Shown here in pieces: positions 47,079 through 57,945 of a DNA stretch of 64,000 bases; position 1 is the stretch's first letter, and every line of letters begins with the position of its first letter. The translations under genes and the position numbers were made by a program. The notes below the pieces were generated by a model. That model searched no databases. It worked only from the letters and a program-made list of their open reading frames with translations, and was not told where the DNA came from. This DNA is from Pseudopithomyces maydicus. Its lineage: Eukaryota; Ascomycota; Dothideomycetes; Pleosporales; Didymosphaeriaceae. Where the stretch lies: the NCBI GenBank assembly GCA_026873275.1, contig JANTUC010000017.1, forward strand, positions 434,001-498,000, given 5' to 3'.

Positions 47079-50020
47079 TCAAAACTCAATTGTTGACTCC
47101 TCCCTCTGCTCCACTTCCGCCAACATCCACTCCAGGTCCGCGCGCTGCTCGGTGTAAAAGTCTGGCTCCGGAGCACGAAGGTAACCATCCTCATCTCTAT
47201 ATGGCGGCTTAGACAAAAAGTCTGGATCCAAAGTAAACAAATCGCCGACCTTGTCAGGGTTATAGGCCTCAAAATCCGCGGCCTGATCCATGGGGGCGGG
47301 CTCATCGGAGAAGCTCTCAGGCACTGCGCTTGCCGCACCCTCCACAGACAGGCCAGCTTCAGCGTCCTCCAATGGCATGACGCTATCGGCGACATTGTAA
47401 GAGCGATCACGATTCACACTCGCCGCCTTGCTAGGCCCCGCAACTCCATCGTCACCCGTCAGATCAATTACAGCCTCCATGCTGGGAACAGGCAGATCTC
47501 GATCTTCCACGCTAGGAACAGGCAGATCCCGATCCTCCACGCTCGGAATAGGTAGATCCCGATGCAGGACATTGATATGCGCGAAGCGAGCATCCTCAGA
47601 CGCGTAGTACTTGCACTGCTGGTAGGGCATATCCGTGAGCTCGATATCCATCATGTGCACACCGTGCAGTTGGCCATTTCGACGCATCGATTCCTTGAGC
47701 ACATGCTCCTCGCGTTTTCGCTTTTGTTGGTCTTGCTGCTGCTTCTTCCTGAGGGCGTTGAACTCGACTTCATTGAGGCGGGCGCGCTTTTGCGCTTCTT
47801 GTGTGGAGTACGGCTGGCGACGGTGCAAGGTGTGGAAGTTCTGCTTTGTGATCTTAGGGTTCTGGGTCTTGTGGAGGACCATTTCCTGGATGGGCTTGGA
47901 GGCTGGCTGTCTGGAGGGGTTCGATGACATCGGTGCCTTGTTCGTAGAGCCGCGGAAGGCGGCCATGTTTTGGGAGGGGGTATGGGGCGGCTCGGCTGGT
48001 TTCGAGAAAGCATGTGAGCGGCACCGGGTGCTGGGCGAGGTACAGGAGGTGGCGGCATCATGCGACGATCAGCTTCTTCTGAAGGGCGGGGCTGAACTTG
48101 GGACTGCTCTTGGATACTCTGGAGCTGTTTAGAGTTCGGCTGGTTCATTGTGACCGGTGGTGCCTGGCTGTATGTTCGATCGCCGTCTGGAGAAGGGTCC
48201 CGACATATACGTTTATTGGACTTCTCGGGAGCGTTCATAGGTTTCCGTTTCCTCCCTGACTGGATTGCGTCTTGAGCAGCTGACTTTTCGATCTCCTGGA
48301 CCTCCCCGTAGGCAGGGAGTTTCTTTGAGGGTCGCTTCTCTGGGCTAGCGGACGTAGGCTTCCTTTCCCTCACTAAGTGGAGTGCTTCTTGGGTAGCCTC
48401 TCGTTCGATTTTCTGGAATTCTTCGTAGGCAGAGAGTTTCTTTGTGGATTGTTTCTTGGGACTAGCGCTGGCAGGCTTCCTTTTCTTAGCTGGCTGGAGT
48501 ACGTCTTGAGTGGCGTCTCGTTCGATTTTCTGGAACTCTTCGTAGGCAGAGAGTTTCTTTGTGGGTCGCTTCTCAGGGCTGTTGCTCCTGAGTCTACGTT
48601 GATTGCAATTTTCAGGAGATGCACTTCTCAGATTCCTCTGGCGCTGCGTACGCAATCCCGGGTTTGTGTACCTGGATAGAGTCGGGTGCAGGGCTGGGGT
48701 TGGAGCGTTCGTTCCGGCGAGTTGAACTTGCTTGAAGGGCTCGTTGTAATGAGAGTTAAAGTGAGAGGGCTGCCTTGGTTGTGCAGCTATACCAACAGGT
48801 GAGGTTTGATCAAGAGACTGCCCTTGGCGTGCAGCTATACCAATAGGCGAGGCTTGAGGAGTAGACTGCCTTTGCTGTAGAGCTATACCAACCGGCGAGG
48901 CTTGAGAAATAGGCTGTCTATTCTGTGCAGCTATACCAACACGTGGTATTTGAGGAGTAGACTGCCTTTGCTGTACAATTATACCAATAGGTGAGGTGTG
49001 AGGAAAAGTTTGCCTTCGCTGCGCAGCTATACCAATAGGCAAGGCTTGAGGAACAGACTGCCTTTGCTGTGGAGTTATACCAACAGGCGAGGCTTGAGGA
49101 ATAGGCTGCCTATGCTGTGCAGCTATACCAATAGGTGAGGTGTAAGGAAGGGGCTGTCTTCGCTGTACAGTTATACCAGTAGGGGATGTTTGAGGAAGAG
49201 GTTGTTTCTGTTGTGTAGCTACACCAAAAGGTGAGGCGTGAGGAAGAGGCTGCCTTCGCTGTGCAGCTATACCAACAGGTAATATCTGAGGAGACTGCCT
49301 ATGTTGTGCAGCTATACCAGTAGGTGAGATATGAGGAGACTGCGTTTGTTGTGCAGCGATACCAATAGGTGAAGGTGGGATTTGAGAAGGAGGCTGACTT
49401 TGCCGTACAGTTATACCAATAGGTGAGGTTTGGGGAAAAGACTGCCCTTGGCGTGCAGCTATACCAATAGGTGAGGTTAAAGGAAGAGACTGCCCTTGGC
49501 GTGCCGCTACCCCGATAGGTGATGATTGAGGAAGACGCTGTCTCTGCCGTGCAATCTTATCAATAAGTGACATCTGAGGAGGACGCTGCGGAAGCAGTCT
49601 GGAAGCTTCGGTCATGGCACGCCGGAACTCATGCTCCGGTTGCAACAGCGGCTTTCTAAGAGCGGGAGGCTGCTTTCCGTCAGTGAGTCTGGACTCAAGT
49701 GTTTGTAGGGTCGACGGTTTAAGAGCTATGAGGTCTTGCGTCTTGTCAACACCGGGAAGTAAACTTACAGTGGGAGCAACTCGGCCAGGCGTGCCATCGC
49801 GGGCAAAGGCACCCATACCGTTGGCGGGTCGCATGCTGCCTTCCCTACGGCCAGCGACCTGGTAATACGGATGTTGACGTGCCGTCGCCATGAAACCCAA
49901 TACAGGGCCACGGCGCTGTTGCTCGCGCGCGATTTGCCTGGCTTGCTCGCGGTCTCTCTCGAAGGTGTCCTCCTCGGGACCCGGTGCGCTTTGCGGCGCA
50001 TGGCTGCGTGCCGGAGGCAT
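47079..50020 (-). CDS. Large disordered repeat protein (frameshifted)
   Basis: One exon from ATG 50020, about 980 aa after one -1 correction near 47968-47980. No catalytic domain is recognised. The order is: an N-terminal charged helix (ERDREQARQIAREQQRR) and GFMATARQHPYYQ; sixteen tandem copies of a 15-18-residue unit of the form QQRQSxPQxSPIGIAA (48775-49560); three copies of a unit with KKLSAYEEFQKIEREATQ plus a basic SASPEKRP linker (about 48250-48620); a Pro-rich linker; then the second frame with a Lys/Arg/Gln-rich helix, three copies of RDLPVPSVED (about 47475-47570) and an acidic C terminus ending DLEWMLAEVEQREES. The basic and Gln/Pro-rich makeup suggests a nuclear or scaffold role, which is inference. 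The restored downstream frame begins NMAAFRGSTNKAP. Confidence 0.75.
47968..47980 (-). other. Frameshift site 3 (runs T4, G3, G5 on plus strand)
   Basis: The upstream frame becomes Arg/His/Pro noise past this point. The downstream frame opens here and runs to the stop at 47079. The shift is -1. The three adjacent homopolymers leave the exact base ambiguous; an extra A in the coding-strand A4 gives PPPKNMAAFRGS. Confidence 0.7.
48775..49560 (-). repeat. Intragenic tandem repeat, 16 copies of a 45-54-nt unit
   Basis: In-frame minisatellite inside the disordered protein gene. Most units are 48 nt. Conserved core residues are SPIGIAA with a following Q-x-R-Q. Units differ by several substitutions each, so the array is old, yet every unit keeps the frame. 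Confidence 0.9.
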
Positions 50021-50360
50021 CTTTGTCGTGTGTCTCAGGCGATGAGAGAGGTGTAAAGTGTGAGTGTGGAGTGCACCCGGTAGACAGCAGAGCGTACTTT
50101 GCGTGTCGCGGGAGGCGGGGTAGGTTGCCAGGTGAGAGACGCAAGTTGGCGCGAGAAATAAATAAGGCAGGAACAACAACAGAATGATATCTCGTTAACG
50201 AATCTTGTTTGAACTCCATAACCGGAAATGCCGCTATGATGATACACAATTGCCCTTCCAAGCGCCGCCCAAGCCGGCCATGTGCAAGCACAGCTCCCTT
50301 TCTTTTCCCATCTAATCCCAATCGCGCCGCTACCTAACGTGCTGTTGCAAAGTGTCTCGC
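50021..50360. other. Short intergenic region
   Basis: Promoter of the disordered repeat protein and 3' flank of the p24 gene, both on the minus strand. No further gene was found. Confidence 0.5.
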
Positions 50361-51278
50361 TCATACGTAACCTGTGGCATTGATTAGCTTCCCTGGTCCT
50401 CGGATCTTGACAGGCCACCATCTTACCTTTTCTCGCGCCCTGGAAAAAGAAGTGCACAATGAAGACCTGCAGACCCGCCATGACGACCATAAGTGTCACC
50501 TCCATGATGGAGAAGTTGAATATCCGCTTCTCTGTGCTCTTTACCGTGCTGAAATTCCGGTTCTCGCGTGTCCTGAAATATTTCTGGTTCCTGCTGATGG
50601 TGCTCAATTGCGCCGATAGCTTCAAGATGGACTCCTCGAGCACGGTCGTCTGTTCCGGATGGGCACCCTGCTTGCTGGGCAGCTGCGCGCGAACCTCGTT
50701 CTCGACCTGGTGGTTCCCTGCATTAGTATCCGACATGTCTTTGTTTAGATCGTACTGCCTGTTGTAATTGGAGATCCAGCGCTGGAGCTGGCTCGGGGAT
50801 AGCGCCTCGAAAAAAGACGTCTCGGGAATGGTAGTGGGGTGGAAGGGAGCGCGTACCGCGATCTCGAAGTCCACCGTCTTCTCCGCAAAGGTGCTCATCT
50901 CGTTATTGAAGCAGAAGCGGTACTCGCCCTCATCGTTGGCCGTGAAGACAAAGTCGCCCTGTCGCTCTTTGGTGCCGTCGAGGATCACCTTGTCGTTGGG
51001 GCCGGTTACTGCGTAATCGATATCGAAGGAGCCACCAGATTGGACCTACAATGCCGATTAGCAAAGGCCACAAGAGCCTGGGAGTGTCCCCCAGACTACC
51101 CCCGAAGGAGAATCGAACAACGTACAGCAAAATAAAACGCGACCTTGGTGCCCTTGTCCTTCACATCGGTGAAGAAGCATGCACGCTCATGGGCCTCCAG
51201 CATGTATGTCAGCGCCGTGGCCGACACAGTCGTGGCGCAGTAGGCCAGCAGGCCCGTGATTGTTGCAAGAGTGCGCAT
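50361..51278 (-). CDS. p24 (emp24/gp25L) family cargo receptor
   Basis: Three exons (51278-51126, 51045-50427, 50371-50361) give 260 aa; the last exon is 11 nt and supplies only the end of the tail. p24 proteins cycle between ER and Golgi in COPI/COPII vesicles and sort GPI-anchored and other cargo. Features in order: signal peptide (MRTLATITGLLAYCATTVSA); GOLD domain with the conserved cysteines in ERACFFTDV and YRFCFNNEM; a longer than usual linker of about 35 residues after residue 140; a coiled coil (LEESILKLSAQLSTISRNQKY); one membrane helix (VTLMVVMAGLQVFIVHFFF); and the tail GARKGYV. Subfamily assignment is not attempted. Length is about 40 aa above the family average because of the linker. 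Confidence 0.9.
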
Positions 51279-51813
51279 CGTGGTGGTAATGGGTGAGTTG
51301 CCTGCTCTTTCGGGCCCACGCGAGCTTCAGTGAATGATGCGACGTTCCAGCTGGCCGTTTCGGAAGAACGTCGGCGCGGGGTCCAACGGGAAAGAGAGAA
51401 CCACCCAGGGTCCGGAACAGGGGCATTGTCCAATCGACGGCATGGGATGCCCGCAGGTGGGGCTTGGGCAGCGCGCAACAACACCAACACACAGGTCAAA
51501 GGTATTGTTTTGTCTCTCTATCTCGCAACAGCAGTGTATCCTGGAATGCTTGTCCGCTATGTGTGCCATATCGAAAAGGAAAAAAATGCACTTCCCTACT
51601 CTCCTCATCCAGGGCCTTAGCCTCCTACTCTCATCTCGCTGACTTTTGCCCTCAACACCAAAACTTCACTCCGAGCCATGAAACCGCTGAATGCGGCGTC
51701 TATGTATGCACAAGAATCATCCAATAATACCGAAGCAGCCGCTCCATAGTGCGCCGCACACCCTTAGAAATGAGAACATCGAGCAATAAACGTACATGCT
51801 GTTGTAGCAGCCA
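51279..51813. other. Intergenic
   Basis: Promoter of the p24 gene and 3' flank of UBP15. No feature seen. Confidence 0.5.
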
Positions 51814-54800
51814 TTATCGAATGAAGATGGAGTCGGTCTTGCCCCAGAAGCTCCGCGATTTGTTAGGGTGGTCAAGGCCCAGCGTCAAATCATCACGGTT
51901 GCCAACAAGGTCCCATAAACAGTCTTCTGTTGCAAAGTTAGATCATGTCACCACAGCCATGGCCATCAAGACTCACCATCATCCAGTATCTCTGCCTTGG
52001 AGTACGTTGCCCGAGCAAGCAAAGACCATTTGATCTTGTCCAACTGCTTGCCTTTGATCTTCATAAGCTCAGAGAGGCGCTGCTTGGTATCGCCGAAAGA
52101 TTCACCCTTTTGCACGTCAATTGAAAAGATCGTTAAACAATGTCCACTGTTATAAGCGTACCTCTTTCAACGAAAACTGGAAAGGAATTCCATGAACCTT
52201 GGAGGGTTCCTTGTCGTAGTGGAATGCCATCATCTTTCTAGACGACTCGTCCTCCGGTGGCACCCAAGCATACAGCGCGAGATAGTCTTGGATACCCATA
52301 ACTTGGAAGTCGGGGCTGAGTACTTTATAAACCTTGTTGTTGTGAGCTTCGTACATGCGTATCTTGTTCGTAAGCTCATCGCTTATGCCGGCCTTCTTCT
52401 GTAGCGCTTCCACCACATCGGATATGGTAGCATTTCGGGGAATCATGAGTTGGTACAGCTCCTGTGTTGCGTAAGTGCGCGCTCATTTAAGTGGGATAGA
52501 AGACAAACCTCTTTGGTTATACCTTCTGGCAGCCATGTAACGTTGAGAGTTTTTCTTTGCTCAAGCTCCTTTAGGCTCATCTCGAGCACCTCGTAAAACA
52601 GCATGTCCGGCCTATGCATCGTAGTTCCGCCGTAATTGTAGGGAGTGGGGAACAAGATAGTGTTTAGAGTGCCCTGCTGTGTGTACTTAATCGGGGTTCT
52701 TTGTTTGCCGCTCGTGCTGACCGTGGTAAATCGGAGATGCGTAGGTTCGACCTTGAGATGTTCGGCAACCTTGGTAGCAAACTGTTCATATGTCATCTTT
52801 TTACTAAGAGTCAGTGTGAAGGTAGGCAACTGTGACGAATCACCTAATCGAGGCGCAAACTCGACATTGATGCGATTTAGGAGGTAGTCGTAGAAGTCCT
52901 TAGCCTCTGTGTAGCCACCTGATGCAGTGATCTGAGTGGTCTCTTTATCAGATAATGTCTTTTGCACAGTGACGATGTCGCCATCCTGGATTTCTGATTG
53001 GGCAAGAGTCGATTTGGGTTTCATGGCATCAATCATGTTTTGTTTGATCTCCTCCGAAAGTCTGAATTGCGTAGATGGTGGCCAGCCCATGAGTTTGCAG
53101 ATCTGCGGGGCCATATCGGCGACTTTGTCTTGGCTCGAGGCATAGAAGTTACCAATACCGAAAAGGCTCTGTGTCTTAGCGTCAAAATGCTTCAAAAATA
53201 GCATTAACATCTTGCCTCCTTGTGGATTTTTGGCATCGATCTGTTCGCCAGCAAAAACTGGCTTGCCGTCTTCATCTCGTTGCTCAGTCTTCTCAATCCA
53301 TATTCGCATGGGTGCAGCCTTGGTTCCGTATTTCTGACACGCCACCTCCATCGACATCTCAAGGAACGAAATAGGTACGTCTGGCCGGGTAGTACCGTTC
53401 TGTCGGTTGACCATAGACCAAGGTCGAAGCACCTCAGCCTCTGTTCCCAAATCTTCTGCAACAGTCTTCATGAAGTCGAGGACGGTGGTGGTTTTGAGCA
53501 CACGAAATACTTTGGGGCTCGCATCACTCTCAGATTCAGCTTTCCATGGGACGATGTCGAAGCCTTGGTAGACGCGGAATTCCCGGTCAGAAGCTACGGC
53601 GACGTCCATGTAAAGATGCGCTTCCTCACGCTCTTTACGTCTCCGCTCAAATGCTGCCTTCTCTTCCGCGACACGATCGGCAAGATGCTGAGGTGCCTTC
53701 ACTTCGATTCCAGGCATCAGCATGTTGTCTAGACGACTCTCTCTGATATATACCAGCATGTATGCGCTCATAGAGCGTTTGGCAGACCATGTGCGTGTAT
53801 AGGGATTGCGCTGGCCAATGTTGCCGTTGGCTTGTGTGTAATCACCACCGAAATTCTCCTCAAGCGCCTCACGGACAGTCGCCCGTGTGACTCTGTCGTC
53901 ATCAAACTTGTAGAAAGAACCTTCTTTTTCTGGCTTCAAAAAAGCGTAGTAATGACCTGCGTTAAGATCTCCGCTGTGGACCAGGACGCCATGCAGGTGG
54001 TAGATCCAGGGTTCTGATAGATCGGCGGTCTCGGAAAGGTATGGGGAGGCATCAAAGACCTCGGGAAATTCGTAGCGGTCGTTTACTTTCATCATGGCAT
54101 CCCGCTGAACATCGTATTCAAAGCGTTTCAGCTGCAAATGGAGAACTTGGGGGAAGGATTCGAAAATGACACCTTTCTTAGCATCTTGTAAACCATGGCC
54201 TTCAGCGTGGTATTTGTTGTCTCCGTCCATGGTTTCAACCTGAATGTAGTCTTTGAAACTGTCGTCAAGATTTTTGTTCCCGCTGACGTTCAATTGAATG
54301 TCCCAAAACTCTTCACTCCGCGAGGATTCATAAGCGACATTGATGCAGCTGATATATGTCTTCATCTTACCCACGAACATCCTTTCCAAGGCACCTTGAG
54401 CCTCGGTGCCCTTCATCTTCTCGTCAAGTTTGTCCATGAGCACACGGGAAAGTTCCTGAACATCCTGCTGCTCAAAGATTTGTTTCGAATCCCATCCAAA
54501 AGAGTGGGTCAGATCGGTTGTAGCGACGGCACTGTTTGAAGTCTGGAGCAGATAGAATAGCCGCTGGAGCGCAAAGGCACTATCTGTGCGGCTCTCTTCC
54601 TTATCTGTGGGTATCTGATAGACGGCCTGTCGAAAGGCGTTGGTGAAGAAAAGCGACTGCAAAAGGGAGTTGAGATAACATGTGGCGCCTTGGTTCTTGA
54701 GCCCGACCATGCCCGTCTCTTTTTTAGAATCGTAATTTATGAAGTTGTGCCACAGTACGCCGGTTGGATCTTTCAGAACTCTGACGTAGGCGGTAACGTT

Positions 54801-55437
54801 GGCGGCATTGTTCTCCACCATGGGCCGGCCTCTGTCGTCCCAGCTCGTGGCGAAGAGGCGCCTCAGCTCGGCGAAGCGTGTGAAGCCCCAGTCTCCCTCG
54901 TCGGCGGTGAATCGGTGGGTAGCGGTGTGGGTGAGGTACAGGGAGGGATCGTTTGGATTCCACAGCACGAGCATGAACTGCACGCAAGCGTACCAGTCCT
55001 CGGGCACCTTCTTCTCCTCGTAGCCTTGCTCGAGGTAGAAGGAGGCGTGTTCGACGTTGTTGCCGTAGGGGAAGAAGAGGACGCGCCAGGGATGGCCGCC
55101 GCACTCGAAGACGGGGCCATGCTCGCGTCTTGTCAGGGTCCGCCAGTCTCTGATCTCCCATGTGTGGTATGCCTCTGCGTATGTCTCGTGGTCGGGCAGC
55201 TCAGGCAGGTGCTTCCGGAAGAAGGCATCGAACTCGTCGGCGCGGGGCTCGTCGACGTCGCCCTCGTCCATGGTGTCATCGCCGTCGGTGGTGATGATGG
55301 CGACGTCCTGCTTCTCGTCGAACTCGGGATCCACGACCATGTCGCTTGCGAGCTGCGGAGGGTGTGCGGGTCAGCAATGGCGGGTTCGCTATGTGGAAGT
55401 GGGCTCATGTGCCCGCTTTGAAGCTTACCTGGTCCAT
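51814..55437 (-). CDS. UBP15: Ubiquitin carboxyl-terminal hydrolase, USP7/Ubp15 type
   Basis: Five exons (55437-55429, 55352-52509, 52461-52162, 52106-51977, 51926-51814) give 1131 aa. The first coding exon is nine bases (MDQ) with a GTAAGC donor, joined to LASDMVVDPEF. It removes ubiquitin from substrates. Domain order: acidic N terminus; MATH/TRAF-like domain at about residues 55-200 (GHPWRVLFFPYGN); USP catalytic domain with the Cys box GLKNQGATCYLNSLLQ (Cys near 228) and the His box VHSGDLNAGHYYAFLKP (His near 470); then ubiquitin-like domains with EEVCQKYGT-like and KMLMLFLKHFD segments. The C terminus SFWGKTDSIFIR is conserved. Length matches yeast Ubp15 and human USP7. All catalytic residues are present. 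Confidence 0.95.
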
Positions 55438-56172
55438 GGCGGCGGCGCGCGGCGGATGAGGGCGCAACAGGACGCGTGCAAGCGGGGGATTCGGGTCGCG
55501 CTGTGCTGTCCGGGGTTAGTGACGCTCGCGGAATGCGCACCGGTCGCAAGCAGAGGGACGGGGAGGGGCGCAGTGCGAGGTGGTGGTGCCGGTGGTGCTG
55601 GTGGTGGTGGTGCTGGGGAGGGTGGACGTGCCTCGCTAAAAAGGTGGCGGCGGTCGAGGGCTCAGAGGACAATGACGATTCGCCGCGGTGCCTGCACGCT
55701 GGGGGGTCCCGGGGGCGAGGATACGAGGAGGGCAGAGGCTGCCGCGTTAGGGTGCGAAAAGTGCGTGCTGCTGTTTCCGCAGGCGGTGGGGCGGCCAAAA
55801 ATTGCGGATTGCCTCCAGAGAGGCCAGCTGCGGGTAGCGGGTAGCGGGTAGCGCAGGCCGTCCCTACGCAGCCTGCGCAGCCTACCCAGCAACGTCATGC
55901 TGGCTGGCCCTCCCTGCTGCTGGCCCTGGGCTGCTGCTCGGGATGCTGCCCACCTGCACTGCACCATGGCCTGCGTGTATGCCCCGTACTGTACTGTGCA
56001 AGCTGTGCCGCCAATCACGCCCCCCGGCGTCTGTACATGTACCGTGTACGCATCGAATTGTGTCACGGCGGGACCGTGAACGGGCTCTCGTGCAGCTCCG
56101 CCCATACTGTAGTCTCCCGCGCCCGTGGCTCTCTGGTCTCCCCACCACTTTTCTCCCAGAGCTGCAAGAGCC
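55438..56172. promoter_or_regulatory. Divergent promoter between UBP15 and the kinase gene
   Basis: 735 bp between two divergent starts, strongly GC-rich, with GGTGGTG runs at 55580-55625 and a short direct repeat GCGGGTAGCGGGTAGC at 55829-55846. No TATA box. Confidence 0.5.
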
Positions 56173-57786
56173 ATGGCCGCGCCCAGAGTCGCCCGGGCCG
56201 CGTCCTCTGTCCCAAGGGCACGCCTGTCTGGAGCTTCAGCGCGCTTCTGCTCTGCCCCCGCCCCTCGACGAGCTCAGCATGCAGCCGCCGTAGCACCTAC
56301 CTGGCGGCCGTCATCGGCGCTGGACGAGTATGCATGCACACCCAAGGACCCCCTCTGAGCCCAGCTAAACCGCCATCGCAGATGGGTCCAGCGCGAGGCC
56401 AGGCCCATCAGTCTCCGCCGGCTGACCTTCTTCGGCCGCACCCTCACCGAGTCCCGTCTGCTGGACGGTGCCAATTACTGTCGCTTGGAGCTCCCGACCA
56501 GGTCTGCACACCACCCCCGATTCGCTGCCGAACCCTGTGCTGAAGCCCTGTAGAATAGCCCACCGCCTGCGCGACATCCAGACACTGCCCTATGTCGTCG
56601 TCGCAAATCCCCATCTCGCCCACGTCTACGAGCTCTATCTCACTGCTTTTGAACGCTTTCGCAGAGTCCCCGAAATCCGCTCCCTCGACGACAACGAAAA
56701 CTACTGCAAGGTGCTCAAGGAAACCTTGACCGAACATGCCACCGTCATTCCCAGGCTGGCCTTGGGCGTGCTGGAGGTGCGAGGGCTGATGCGCCCCGAG
56801 GAAACAGACAAGTTCATGAACACCATGCTGCGATCGGTACGAGCACGAGTGCCTTTAACCGTCTCGAGGCTGCCTCGCTAACTTTGTTACAGCGCATTTC
56901 TCGGCGAGTAATTGCAGAGCAGCATCTGGCACTGACCGACACCTTCAATTCACCATGGCATTTCCCACACAATCAACCGGAGCACGACCCCCACAACGAT
57001 ACCGTCGGCGAGATCTTCCTCAAGTGCAACGCCAAAGAGATCGTGGAGCGCTGCGGCAAGACAACTCAAGAACTGATCAAAGCTGCATATGGCTCCCATG
57101 TGCAGATCCCCGAGATTCGCATTGAAGGCCACCTAGATGCTACCTTTCCTTACATCCAGAGCCATTTAGAATATATCATTGGCGAGCTCATCCGGAATTC
57201 CATCCAGGCAGTCATTGCGCAAAAGAAGTACAGTGACACCGTACCACCACCCATTGAGGTCCTTATTTGCGAGACATCCCAGCACGTCATCATAAGAATT
57301 TCTGATCAGGGTGGCGGCGTCCCGAATGAAGTGCGGCCTCACCTCTGGAGCTTCAGCAAAGGTCCTCGGTATCAGAAGAGATTGCAGAATCTGGCTCGCG
57401 TTCCCAAACTGTTGGGCACTTTGCAGGAACTGAAAATTCCTGGAATCCAGCCATGTGAGACGGACAAGCATGGAGGCAGCTCCCTGTCAAGTCTTACCAG
57501 TCGCCTACCTGATCTCCGTCTTGGCATCGGGCTGCCCATGTCGAGAGTCTACGCAGGTCAGTCTGTTTCTATCATAGGATACGGATGATATATTGACGTG
57601 CGGTAACAGAATACTGGGCCGGGAGTTTGGAAATACACAATCTAGAAGGTTTCGGGGTGGACGCATTTCTCCAGATCTCCAAACTAGGCAATAAGGACGA
57701 GCGGTACGTCGCACTGACCAAGTATTAAGCAGGAGCTTGCTGACTGTTGTAGGTTGACGACGCGGGCATCCATGGATGCCATCTAG
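56173..57786 (+). CDS. Mitochondrial PDK/BCKDK-type protein kinase
   Basis: Six exons (56173-56327, 56382-56501, 56554-56836, 56893-57556, 57610-57703, 57753-57786) give 449 aa. These GHKL-fold kinases phosphorylate the E1-alpha subunit of pyruvate or branched-chain ketoacid dehydrogenase in the mitochondrial matrix and so switch it off. The N terminus is Arg/Ala/Ser-rich without acidic residues, as in a matrix targeting peptide. The helical domain has REARPISLRRLTFFGR and LPYVVVANPHLAHVYELY. ATP-binding motifs: N box ELIRNSIQAV, G1 box DQGGG, G2 region GIGLPMSRVYA. The end is RLTTRASMDAI. Which dehydrogenase it targets cannot be settled. The last exon is 34 nt. Confidence 0.92.
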
Positions 57787-57945
57787 AGGAAATCGCGACC
57801 GCCTTTACCGGCCTTTCCCAACATTATCTGCAGAAAACAACCCAAACACTTACTCACACACATTGCTTATCGGTTGTACCAGCACCACCGAGCTTGTTTT
57901 TAGTTTACTCGCTCCTACGCATCATCATCGTTCGAGCGGTTTCCA

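Noticed and set aside
47651..50179. Start of the repeat protein at 50179
   Set aside because: The extra 53 residues are unlike the rest; ATG 50020 opens a Pro/Gln-rich segment that matches the body.
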